Both the position numbers and the translations under genes were made by a program. Below are positions 9,963 through 19,142 of a stretch of DNA of 64,000 nt, piece after piece. Source of the DNA: CAVTYH01 sp963773875 (GTDB lineage: Bacteria > Planctomycetota > Planctomycetia > Pirellulales > JADZDJ01); assembly GCA_963773875.1 (NCBI GenBank), contig CAVZCV010000006.1, positions 62,001 through 126,000 of the forward strand. The letters are read 5' to 3'. The notes under the pieces are model-generated. The model was given only the letters and a program-made list of their open reading frames with translations. It was not told the origin of the DNA and ran no database searches. Every line of letters starts with the position of its first letter. The stretch's first letter is position 1.

Positions 9963-11122
9963 CTAGACGACCGCAGAAAATCTTCGGCGCCGTGTTCCTT
10001 GAAGAAGCACTCCGAGGACGGCCACCAGCGATAGTCCCATGCTGGCGGGCTCCGGCACAGCATGCATTGATCCGCCGCCCCGTGCTAGCAACAAATCCAG
10101 GAAGGCTTGAATGTCACGGTTATTGAATCCTCCAGCCGCCGAAGCAGGGACGTAATCCTGATTGACGTCGGCAATCGCGAGCAGCTGTGCGTCAGAGAGT
10201 CCGTACTTGAGTTGATACCGCTTAATATCTGTCAGCGCATTGAGCATTTCGGAAAGATCTGCCCCGTTAACGGAGCCATCGAGATTGAAATCGCCCAAGG
10301 GCCGCGAGAGTGCGGCCTCGCGCACTGCTTGAACGTAGCTGGCAGCGAACGCGTGGCCCAAATTCTGTTGTCCGGCATCATCGAAGTGCAGGGTGTCGAA
10401 AACACTCAGCGTATCGGTGTCGATGATGTAGGTAAGAGGATCTGCAGCGGCAACGCTGGTCCTGGGCGTTGCGAATCTCGTAGAAGGATTGGGGTTGATC
10501 CCGCTTGTTGGTTGCTCGACAGGCGGCTGATGAAGAAGGGAAGATCCGCACCGTAGTGGCCGCGCACATCGGCGATGAATCCCGTGAGGTCAGCCGCATA
10601 CTGAGCAGTCGTGCGCTGGTCGAACGCATCCTGTTCACCCTGCGTCCACAGCATGCCGGTGATCCGCGGGTTGTGACCGGCAGCGACCAGGGCCGCGAGG
10701 CCGTCGGCCACGGTGGCTTGGAACGTGGCATAGCTGGCTCCGGTGACGGGGTCCCAGTCCGTATGGAGGCTCGTCCCGTTGATGGCCGACTTGATTAGCG
10801 CGAACTTCGTTGCCGGGAACGCGTCGGCGATATCGCGGCCAAAGGTGATTTCCGGTCCGTATGCCCCCGACCCGTTGCCGCTGCCAACCCTCAAAGCACC
10901 AAGGCTCGGCCCTGGGGGCGAGGTCGTACTGTAATAAAACAGCACATCTTCCTGCGGCGACTGCAAGCCGACCGGCAGATTGGCGGAATCGGTACCGGTC
11001 CCCACCATATTCGACTGTCCGCCCAACAGAACGACGTCGACATCGTCGGCCCGGCTTATCGCCGCACAGGTCAGGCCGATGGCAAAGATGCTGTAGCGCA
11101 AAACCCTTCGCCCTCGCGACAT
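9963..11122 (-). CDS. SGNH/sialate O-acetylesterase-type esterase with dockerin-like and PEP-CTERM tails (one frameshift)
   Basis: Secreted carbohydrate esterase (SASA / CE6-like). After a signal peptide (YSIFAIGLTCAAISRA) come the catalytic Ser block LLGGQSNMVGTG, the block GMLWTQGEQDA, and the Asp-His block DTLHFDDAGQQNLGHAF. The C-terminus adds a dockerin-like calcium-repeat pair, GDFNLDGSVNGADLS and ADVNQDY...FNNRDIQAFLD, and ends in VPEPASM, a hydrophobic segment and RRRR. A shift near 10500 separates the N-terminal frame from the Asp-His block and tail; one missing base gives about 386 aa. Likely role: removing acetyl groups from extracellular polysaccharide while held at the surface (inference). 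The start at 11122 precedes the signal peptide; a GAGG lies upstream. Confidence 0.82.
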
Positions 11123-12014
11123 GTTTCTTGGACCTCTTCGTTGGCTGGGGCGGTTCAATTCCGTTCCAATCGTTCCCGCGCACATCAAACCCCCCGCAGC
11201 TTGATGCAAGTATTCCGCGCATTCAGCGGGGTGGTCAATGGGACTGCTCCAGGGTCAAGGGTCCAGACGCCTGAACTGCGGAAAGCGAAATGGTTCCATT
11301 GGGTGATGAATTGGATGGACAGGCGATTCGCGCGTGGCGGGGCAATCAATCGTTCAGCCGGCATGCACACGCGCTCGATTGCCGAAAGATTCGTTTCCCC
11401 AGGCGCGGGAAGGAATTCAATGGGGCGGTTTATCTGTGGGGAAAACTTAGTTTCATTACCGGCCAGCGTGCTCATTGGGTTTCTCAATCTTTATGAAAGC
11501 CTGACGTCTCCGCGATGCTTGATTCAGACGGAATACCAGGTTTCTTTGTAACTTTGCATTTTGGACAAGAGCAGAGGATGGGAATTCGGCGGCGTACGCC
11601 AACGGCAAGCGCACGTGCGATCGATGAACTTACATAGTGGCGAACAAGCTGACGATAACTGTGCGCAACAAGACTTAATTAGGATGTGTTCCTGGACGCT
11701 CCATGCAACTGGTAAATGACGCGGCCACGAACCGGCGGTGCGGACTTGCGTTTTTCGCGGAGCTCGCGGCCAGCGCTATCGTGCTTGATCAGTTTGGACT
11801 GCCGGGTGCAAAGCTCTGTCGCGATTACGCGGCCAGCAATCCAGGCTCGCTGAAGACGGCATCGGCGCGTTAAGCTAAACCTCGTGGATTGAGCGCGACG
11901 AGTTATGCATTGCTAGCATCCAATATAATCTCACTGAATTGCAGGCCATTCGAAGACGCCGCGTGGTACAATCTGGTTGTTGTCCTTCGACTTCTCAATC
12001 CGGCACCATGATTT
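11123..12014. other. Intergenic, no convincing gene
   Basis: The only candidate is a 56-codon frame at 11704-11874 (plus strand) starting MQLVNDAATNRRCG. It has no good ribosome site and no recognisable family, so it is not called. Nothing else is supported. Confidence 0.35.
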
Positions 12015-12224
12015 ATGATCACAAAGACTTTCGACCCCAAAACGGCTACTTGCGAAAAGTGCGGCCGCACCACGGCTAGACTCCTGTCGAAGCGGTTTAA
12101 TTTCGACGACGACCACAATAAATTGAGACCCACTTCCACGACGTTCCGCTTTGTTTGCGTCTCTCGCGACTGCCGTCAAGCATTTGAAATCACGGTTGCC
12201 GCAGAATTGGCGATCGGTCATTAA
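12015..12224 (+). CDS. Small Cys-containing hypothetical protein
   Basis: 69 aa. CEKCGRTTARLL near the N-terminus and CVSRDCRQAF further on give a CxxC...C...C pattern that could hold a zinc ion. Not recognised as a named family. The tail SRDCRQAFEITVAAELA resembles SRDCKKALGAAGELA in the next small gene (12470), suggesting distant paralogues, a weak comparison. A hairpin with a T-run lies 160 bases downstream. Confidence 0.45.
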   Translation: MITKTFDPKTATCEKCGRTTARLLSKRFNFDDDHNKLRPTSTTFRFVCVSRDCRQAFEITVAAELAIGH

Positions 12225-12383
12225 TGGCGCCGCCGCTCTCGTTTGCGCCGCTACGCCCCCAGCCGCGTGAATTTGCCAAAGGGGGTATTGTGTAAATTGA
12301 TCAGCGCCCTATGGTTGGGGGACGTTTATCGGATGACTAGCTAAAGAGCAACTCGGCCCGCGCCGAGGGGCTCGTTAAAAAGT

Positions 12384-12434
12384 AAACCGACGCGATCGAT
12401 TGCCAGCAGGCGACCGGTCACGTCGGTTTTTTTA
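12384..12434 (+). terminator. Terminator-like hairpin with T7 run
   Basis: AACCGACG near 12385 pairs with CGTCGGTT, which is followed directly by a T-run ending near 12432. The loop is long (about 28 bases) and may fold further. Confidence 0.6.
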
Positions 12435-12469
12435 TTGGCAGCATTCTTTTTGTAGAAAGTGGTGGGTTC

Positions 12470-12748
12470 ATGGTCTACCAAGGGGTTTACGCGGACGGAC
12501 GATCGTTTTTGCTCAATCGCATTGAGTACCATGTGATGGCGTATCGTCAGGGCGACAATTACCGTGCCGTCTGGGAATGTTGCAAATGCGGATACGATGA
12601 ATACCAAGAAGCGGCGACTTCGCGGGACTGCAAAAAGGCCCTGGGCGCAGCGGGCGAATTAGCCGAGCAACACCACGGACGAATCCATCAACGTTCTGTA
12701 AAAGCAAAAACTGCCTCCCGTGTCGCCATGTCGACAGCAGCATCTTAG
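12470..12748 (+). CDS. Small Cys-containing hypothetical protein
   Basis: 92 aa. The centre, WECCKCGYDEYQEAATSRDC, offers four cysteines for a possible zinc site. It is followed by a short helix (KKALGAAGELAEQHH) and a basic, Ser/Thr-rich tail. No family recognised. It ends 18 bases before the family B hairpin element, which probably terminates it. The SRDC(K/R) motif is shared with the small gene at 12015. Confidence 0.5.
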   Translation: MVYQGVYADGRSFLLNRIEYHVMAYRQGDNYRAVWECCKCGYDEYQEAATSRDCKKALGAAGELAEQHHGRIHQRSVKAKTASRVAMSTAAS

Positions 12749-12765
12749 CTCTCAAAAACGCAGTG

Positions 12766-12829
12766 CCCGGCCGCTTCGCCCTGCACAGACTGGGTCTTGT
12801 TGACCTTGAGGGAGCGGTCGGGTTTCTGT
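12766..12829 (+). ncRNA. Structured element family B, copy 1 (terminator-like)
   Basis: Outer stem CCCGGCCGCT / AGCGGTCGGG (12766-12775 with 12813-12822; one G-T pair), then a T-rich run. Inside is an inner hairpin GGGTC-TTGTT-GACCT (12792-12806) and the block GCCCTGCACAGACTGGGTC, also present in copy 2 at 18225. It sits just after a small gene, so it may be its terminator. Conservation of the interior is more than a plain terminator needs. Confidence 0.6.
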
Positions 12830-13162
12830 TTAGTTCGCTGCTCGGCAGCGTTCACTGAAAGAATAGGAAGAAATTGCCGCTATTCTGCGGCGCGAGTTGT
12901 GAATCCCTGAGCTTGGCAGGTCGCAGCAAGTGTTTCTGCCCGTGTGAATGCAGACCAAAGGGAACGACGGTGATTCACGGCGGCCGACCTAACGAGTTTC
13001 AGCCAATGCAAGGCCGACCAAAACGCAGTGCTCGGAATAAAAGCACCAGCGTTTCGGTGACGCGAGTGGCAAATCTGCGCAGCCACCCACGCCCATCAGC
13101 CGATACCGAGAGTTCCAGCGTGACCCGAGCTGGCGCGCCAATCCGACAGAGGTTGGCTGGAC
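12830..13162. other. Intergenic, no gene recognised
   Basis: Lies between the plus-strand family B element and the end of the minus-strand export gene. No supported frame. Confidence 0.4.
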
Positions 13163-14897
13163 TTAGGGGACTGCCACGACGCCGCTATTCCGCGAAAAGT
13201 CATAGATGTAGTTAATCGGAAAGGCAGCGTAGACCCCGCGGGTAAAGTAGAGGTTGATGACGTCCGTGGCGCACAAAATGTTGCTCTTGGGCACCAGCAC
13301 CAGGTCGTTATCGCGCAGCCAAAGATCGTTGCACGGACAAGGCGTCTTGCCGTACAGCGGGGCACGAATATCGACTTTCGTGGCTTTCAGGCACCAGTTT
13401 TCATCCCGGCGAAAAACGACGACTTGGCGAATGTTGCCACCGTTGTTCCAGCTGCCCGCCAGCGTGATCGCTTGCATGATCGTGGTCGGTCCTTCCAGGG
13501 TATAGCGACCGGGGACTTTGACTTCGCCGCCCACGAACACATAACTCGTCGCGCGTTGTGTGAGGGCTGGGGAAATGGCCAACCCCGGGCCATACACCGC
13601 CCGATAACGGGCCTCCAGTTCACTGCGCAATTCATCGAGCGAGAGACCCTGGACATACACGGAGCCGATTCCGGCCGCCTGAATGGTTCCTTCCGGGGTC
13701 ACCTTCAAATCTTGGGTCTGACCCGAAGCACTCGATTTCGGAGTGACTGCCAAAAGGAGATCATGGATGGCGACATTCACCAGAATCGGACTCACGGTGA
13801 TTTGAGGTTCGCGCTGATATTTGCTGTAACCTTTGACAACTTCGTCTTGGAATTCGGCGATTGTTTTTCCTGCAGCCGCAATATCGCCGAGCATCGGCAA
13901 ACTGACCGTCCCATCGGGCTGGACTAAGACCTCGCGATTGAGTCCGGTCTTGGGACCCGGTCCTTCTTCCAGCCATTCAAGCTGCAAGCGGTCGCCCACG
14001 CCGATCCGGTAATGTTCGCCGGATTTGCGACGAGATTCGATAAAGGTGAGCGTGATCAAATCGTTGACACGCAGGTAATAGGTCGAGACATGTTCCGAAC
14101 GGGAGGGTCCTACATATTCTCCCGGTCCGAATAATGACCAGGGAATACAGTGCGCGTTGCTCCATTTCGAGCCACAGGGTTTGCCACCCTCACCACAACT
14201 AACTCCGTAGACATACAGGTGCGCCGGACTGGCAAGCTCCGTAGGGACAACCATTGGGCCCGCAGGGTGGACCGCCCCCCGGCCCCGGCAGGGCCCCGAC
14301 CGGCAGATACATATTCGGATCGCTGCCCAGCGACTCGAGGATCGGGCTGCCGGCGGGTGAAGTGGGCGCATACAGTTCTTCTTCCGCACCCGCCAGTCGG
14401 AGCGGCACAACGTTTGGCTTTACGGCGCGGACCGTGCGGCTCGCTGCGGGGTCAGCCGAGATTTCCCGCTGTTCCGCCGAGGGGAGACTGCTCGCCTTGG
14501 GATCTGTACCTGCCGCTCGTGGCGGGAGATCGCTGGTCACCGCGGCGAATCGCGTCGCCACCAGCGTGGGCAATTCGAGCGGGATGGAGCCCGCCGCCTC
14601 CAGCCGGCCACTCACAGGAGATTCATTGGTAGGAACGCAGAGGGTCACCACCGGCGACTTGATGCGGCCGGGCCGGTCCTTGATATGGACTTCAGAAAAT
14701 TCAGGCACCGCAGCCGATGGTTTTATGGGTGAGTCGGTGCGATTCGCAGCATGGATTGGAGGGTACGCCTTCATTTCGCGGGGCGCTGGACTGCCAGCTT
14801 GAGTCGCGGGCTCCACGATGCGAAGCGTCGACTGCGCGTGCGCGACTGCCGCGCAAAACGCCATGAGCAGCGTTGACAGTCCGGCGCGCCAGCCCAT
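13163..14897 (-). CDS. Wza-type polysaccharide export protein (one frameshift)
   Basis: Outer-membrane or periplasmic polysaccharide export protein. The signal peptide MGWRAGLSTLLMAFCAAVAHA starts at 14897. A long Pro/Ala-rich linker follows, then the PES domain: YRIGVGDRLQLEWLEEG, REVLVQPDGTVSLPMLGDI and AGKTIAEFQDEVVKGY. A SLBB-type repeat (DLKVTPEGTIQAAGIGSVYV) and a second SLBB-like repeat (YVFVGGEVKVPGRYTLEGP...) come next. Frames change near 14220-14270 in a G/C-homopolymer-rich stretch. The Cys/Gly-rich segment around the break (GPGGGPPCGPNGCPYG, then YGVSCGEGGKPCGSKW) is unusual for Wza. It lies 91 bases after the TPR lipoprotein gene on the same strand, consistent with an operon. It should export the polymer made by the plus-strand genes. 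Confidence 0.85.
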
Positions 14898-14988
14898 CGC
14901 GCACAGCGCTGCGCAGTGCCGGCGACACAGGCTTTGGCGCTGAATCGCATCGTGACCAGGGGGGAGTGGATGGATCGCACAGGATGAC

Positions 14989-16122
14989 TCAGCGCGGGCT
15001 GCCAAAAAACTTACGCGCCGCGATGAAGCTGGGCGGTTTGTTTTCCGGCGTGGAGGCAGGACTGGGGTCCTGGTGATTGACATTGCTTAAGCCGCCATCG
15101 GCCGCGGCGGGATTCTGTTGCGGTTGCATCGCCAGCGATTCACTGGACGCCAACGCCGCACGGCTCGCCTCGCTTTGTCCCTGGCGGGCATACACCGCAG
15201 CCAGATTCTTCCAGGTATCGGGCGTGGGATTCAACGCCAGACTTTGCCGAAAAATCTTTTCTGCCGCGTCAAACTGACCGTGTTGTGCCAGGAGGACGCC
15301 GAGTTCGTTGGCCGCCAACAAATTCTGCGGGGCAATATTTAGCGCGACACGGTGCAATAAGACTGCTTTTCCGCTCGCATTGACCATGTTCATTTCCGGG
15401 ACTACGATCGTGCGCGCGAGGCCATAATAGGCCAGCGACGCGCCCTGCAGGCCTTGGCAAGCTTCTACCAGCCGCTGCTCGGCAAACTCGTAATAGGCTT
15501 GCGTGGCTTGAACCGAATCCAGCGGCGACAATTCATGCTGTAAAATCGGTGTCGAATGGCTCGCGGCCGTTTTTCGCACATCGATCGCATCGCATTTCTC
15601 CAATTGATTGCCGGCGAACTGATCGGCTTCCTGCAAGGCCATCAGACCTTGTCGCAGCGCCTCGCGATGGCGAGTTCCCCCTTCTCGGGAATCGATTTCC
15701 AGGGCGCACAGTCCTAAGACCGCGCGAAATTCTGCCTCCGCAGTATGCACCGCGCCGCACTGCGCCAGGTCGAAGGCATAATTCAGTCGGGATTCAATGT
15801 GGGGGGCCAGTTGCGGTTGGAGGCCCGAGATCTTCGGAATGCACGGCATATCGGGTTCGATGATCCAGGACGTTTGGCCCTCGACGCTGGGCGTTTGCAC
15901 AGCCACCGCATGGACGCTACGCACCTTCGCTTGATCGGTCCGCGGCGCATTGGATTCTGACGTGGCCACTTTCGCCGAAGGGGTTGCGCAGCCGGCACTG
16001 GTCAGCACCAGCACCCAACACAGGCCGCGGAACGGACGGCGGGTGGTTGCGGGAACGATCAAGTTGGAATCCTTAAAACAGCCCAGAGTCAGCCGCGAAC
16101 GAAAATGCCAATCCATCGGCAT
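14989..16122 (-). CDS. TPR-repeat lipoprotein of the exopolysaccharide locus
   Basis: 377 aa. The N-terminal hydrophobic segment ends in a lipobox (LVLTSAGC), predicting a lipid-anchored envelope protein. Helical repeats follow; the clearest TPR pair is NLLAANELGVLLAQHGQFDA and AEKIFRQSLALNPTPDTWKN, then LAAVYARQGQ. TPR lipoproteins beside Wza-type exporters often help assemble or regulate the export machinery; that role is inferred from context here. The reading frame is intact and is the first gene of the minus-strand pair. No ribosome site is decisive for the start. Confidence 0.82.
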   Translation of the reverse strand: MPMDWHFRSRLTLGCFKDSNLIVPATTRRPFRGLCWVLVLTSAGCATPSAKVATSESNAPRTDQAKVRSVHAVAVQTPSVEGQTSWIIEPDMPCIPKISGLQPQLAPHIESRLNYAFDLAQCGAVHTAEAEFRAVLGLCALEIDSREGGTRHREALRQGLMALQEADQFAGNQLEKCDAIDVRKTAASHSTPILQHELSPLDSVQATQAYYEFAEQRLVEACQGLQGASLAYYGLARTIVVPEMNMVNASGKAVLLHRVALNIAPQNLLAANELGVLLAQHGQFDAAEKIFRQSLALNPTPDTWKNLAAVYARQGQSEASRAALASSESLAMQPQQNPAAADGGLSNVNHQDPSPASTPENKPPSFIAARKFFGSPR

Positions 16123-16680
16123 AACTGCGCGAGAGCGGCCCTCCGGGCGAACCCTCGTTTTCGATTACATCGAACCAACGCTAATATTGGCTGAGTCAGA
16201 TCTCGAAGGGCTAGAAGGGTTTGCGCAATCGGTAGCCGGTGGAATTCGCATGACCGTCAAATCGAGAATAGGCCGCACCCGCGGAGCGCCCGCGCCCCTT
16301 TATGCCGCACAAATTCTGGCCGACCCGCCTGACACCATTCACCGCCACAACCCCGATTTTCCGCACAACACGTGCGAGTCCCCGATCACGTCCTGCGGCT
16401 CAAGGCCCGGGCGCTGACCATCGTCGCGGTTTGATCCGAGTCCGGGTGCAGAACCTGATTTTAGGCCGCACCGCGGGGGCGCCGCGGGAGAGGATACCTT
16501 GTGGCAGCGGGCGGTACGTATTTGAGATGTACAGATTGGTTAAGCTCGGCCTTCGAGAAGCGATCGGTGATTCCGGATTTTTGGGAGTGGCTGAGCACCG
16601 GGGCCGCGAAACTTTGGCGGTTATTTTTGTTTTGAGTTTAACGGGAAGGTACCCTGCCTCGGCAGCGAACAGGGGTTTCC
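16123..16680. other. Divergent intergenic region
   Basis: Lies between the minus-strand export genes and the plus-strand HAF-repeat gene and should hold both promoters. A GC-rich motif, GGCCGCACC(C)GCGG, occurs at about 16268 and again at about 16463 in direct orientation. I found no clear sigma-70 or sigma-54 boxes. Confidence 0.4.
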
Positions 16681-17730
16681 ATGAAAATCGCGGGAACATT
16701 TCTTGTCGCGTGGGTGATGGCATCGGCGTCCGTGGTATTCGCTGAGATCAAATACAACGTCGTCGATCTGGGAACGCTGGGAGGCCCATCGAGCCACGCG
16801 AATGACATTAACGACAATGGTCAAGTGACGGGAATCTCGGATACAAGTTCGTTCATTAGCCACGGTTTTATCGATGACGGGATGATGCATGATCTTGGCC
16901 CACTCGGCGCTCAAAGCATCAATGCCAGTGGCACAGTAAGCGGAAGCATCTTTTCCACGGCAACAGGCAATTATCTGGCGGCCACGTATCACGGAACCAC
17001 GACCCCACTGCCAACATTGGGCGGCCCATCGAGCCGAGGCTACAGCATCAACGACGCCGGAGCCGTCACAGGTCAAGCTGATACTCAATTTTTCGGGTCG
17101 CATGCATTCATCTATGACGGTTCGATGCATGATCTTGGCACATTTGGAAGTGCAACCAGTGTCGGCAATAGCATCAAACAGATAGTGACTGGCCTGGCGT
17201 ATCTGTTTGGCAATGCTGAGTATCACGCTTACTTGTATGAGGGCGTGCAGCATGACCTCGGAACCCTGGGAGGAAAAAACAGCGATGGATTTGACATCAA
17301 CGACGTTGGCCCGATGACGGGGTATTTCTATTTTGGCACCGAGACTTCACTTGCACATGCGTTCCTGTACGGCGGGGCAATGCACGACCTTGGCTCGCTC
17401 GGCGGGGATAACAGTGATGGTTTTGGAATCAACAATCACGGTTACATTGTCGGAGTTTCTCAGCTGGTTCCTGGCGGAGTTTTTCATGCGATTCTGTACA
17501 CGAGCGCCGCTGGGAGGGTCGATTTGAACTCTTTGATTGATCCGTCAGCTGGTTGGGTCCTAACGGCCGGGAAATCAATTAACGACTCCGGTTAAATTCT
17601 CGGTGACGGAAAGATCGGTGGCGAAACTCACGCCTTCCTGCTCAATCCGGTTCCCGAACCCCCAGCGCTTCGCCTTTTCGCACTCGGCGCCCTCGGCCTG
17701 CGATTCGCGCGTCGCCAGTTCTCGAAATAG
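16681..17730 (+). CDS. HAF-repeat PEP-CTERM protein with in-frame stop codon
   Basis: Secreted protein built of about six HAF-type repeats of the form DLGTLGGPSS...INDNGQVTG, followed by HAF(I/L)YDG. A signal peptide starts at ATG 16681. The frame is stopped by TAA at 17593-17595, within ...INDSG-stop-ILGDG. It then continues unbroken in the same frame through THAFLLNPVPEPPALRLFAL to FARRQFSK and TAG at 17728. At that position the repeat consensus has Gln (NDSGQILG), and CAA to TAA is a single substitution. Translation ending at TAA would give 304 aa without the sorting tail; the full frame gives 349 aa. Confidence 0.82.
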
Positions 17731-17849
17731 TTTGCACGGCACCGCCGCCGAACTCCAATCACCGGGCCCGTTGCGTTTAGCATTCCACGGTGGGTTAGCC
17801 CCGGTCGTAAGTGTTTTCGCGGCGTGTTTTTCTTGCAGGCTCGACTTAT

Positions 17850-17928
17850 TACAATCACGCTTGCCCATCGGTCCAAGTTGGCTTTCTGCATCGGCTAATC
17901 TGGGCGTGCCTCGATGGGCATTTTTGTT
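17850..17928 (+). ncRNA. Structured RNA candidate family A, copy 1
   Basis: A -10-like TACAAT (17850-17855) is followed by a nested hairpin. The outer stem is GCCCATCG (17863-17870) with CGATGGGC (17912-17919). The middle stem is CCAAG with CTGGG (one mismatch). The inner stem is TGGCT with GGCTA around a TTCTGCATC loop. A T5 run (17921-17925) follows, as in an intrinsic terminator. A second copy with compensatory changes is at 37282. It lies 120 bases after the HAF-repeat gene. I recognise no known riboswitch or sRNA class. Confidence 0.5.
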
Positions 17929-18067
17929 GCGCTGACTGCTCTTTCTCGCTGCTGAGGTTGCGACGATCATTCGCCGCCCATTGTACTCGAGCATCCTGAT
18001 CCGCCCGGAAATGGGACCGTTGACCGTAACGGATTTTTGTTGCGCGAGCGGCACAGTGGGGCAACGG

Positions 18068-18187
18068 ATGGATGATTTACTGGCGGCAATCGCTGAGATT
18101 CTCATGTTCGTTGCGGGTGTTTTTGTTCTGCAGCGATGGCGAAAGTCAGTCGACCTCCGGCATGTGCTTCTTTTCACAGATTTTTAA
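18068..18187 (+). CDS. Possible 39-aa single-span membrane peptide
   Basis: MDDLLAAIAEILMFVAGVFV forms one hydrophobic helix, followed by a basic stop-transfer stretch (LQRWRKSVDLRH). GTGGGG lies about 9 bases before ATG 18068. The frame is open further upstream to 17981, but that part lacks protein character. It ends 37 bases before family B copy 2, mirroring the small gene plus element arrangement at 12.5-12.8 kb. Function unknown; support is only the helix, ribosome site and context. Confidence 0.33.
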   Translation: MDDLLAAIAEILMFVAGVFVLQRWRKSVDLRHVLLFTDF

Positions 18188-18224
18188 TTGGCCGTCTCCG
18201 TCGAGGGACTTAATTTGACGAGAA

Positions 18225-18287
18225 CCCGACCGCTCGCCCTGCACAGAACTGGGTCTCGTGGACCCTTGGAGGCGGTCGGGATTTTTT
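18225..18287 (+). ncRNA. Structured element family B, copy 2 (terminator-like)
   Basis: Outer stem CCCGACCGC (18225-18233) with GCGGTCGGG (18272-18280), followed by T6 (18282-18287). Inner hairpin GGGTC-TCGTG-GACCC (18251-18265). The block GCCCTGCACAGAACTGGGTC matches copy 1 at 12766 apart from one inserted base, while flanking sequence is unrelated. Confidence 0.6.
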
Positions 18288-19142
18288 GTTGCGGTCACGG
18301 AAAAGAACAATCAAGAAATTGCTCAAAGCAGTGGCTGCGTGATCCTGAAATGCCCCGCAATCCATGACGACCGCGATCCGAAACGGCCCACGACGATGGA
18401 TCCGCAGCGGACTGCAGACGGTGCGGAGCGGCCGCCTCTGGCACCAGTGTCCGCCCTTGCTAGAGCGTCATCGCCAGCACCAGAGTTCGTGATTGTGAAG
18501 GTCTGACCTGTCCTAGCATGCGTCCCAGCGCCGTGAAGAAATAGGGACTGGTCCCGCTGCTGCGGGGCACGCGCTGCCTGAATTGCATCTTCGGCACCCG
18601 CTCGGAAATCGGGCATGGCTTCCGTTTGGGCTGCGGCAAGCGTGAGATCCACCCGATCGCCCCAGCCGAGGAAGTGTGCCCACTGCACCCCCTCGCCACT
18701 CACCCTCGCCAACATCTCCGCACCCTTCGCTGCCTCCGAACTAAACACCATTTGCATATCCCGACAGCGGCAGCATTTAATGATCCCCCCGCCAGGAGAG
18801 GTCGCGCCACTTTATGCAAGTCGCGATGACGCTTGAGATTACATATCACCAGCCGTACTTGCCGCGATGTCACAGCTAGCGTGTTGGCATTAAAAATGCC
18901 TAGGCGGGCTCTCGCTGTTACAGCAATTACCTTTTCCACTCACCACGAATGACATGCACACCTAAGCCGAATCCCGCTTGACTGCGTCAGCTGCTAGCAG
19001 GCGTTTAGTTGAGTTCATGAGGTGCCCATAAGCTGCATATTGTGCAAAGCACTTACAAGTGCTAAGCTGCCCACCGATAAAAATCCCCCTCACTCCTACT
19101 ATCAACGCGAATACCACAGACAATTCGATTGGATTCTATCCC
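18288..19142. other. Region without a recognised gene, upstream of the exopolysaccharide operon
   Basis: A 144-codon minus-strand frame (18323-18757) and several overlapping ones exist, but none has a recognisable domain or consistent ribosome site. The last part should carry the promoter of the plus-strand exopolysaccharide genes. Confidence 0.4.

Noticed and set aside
17575..18177. 200-codon minus-strand frame
   Set aside because: Overlaps the HAF-gene end and the family A element; composition rich in Arg, Ser and Pro with no domain.
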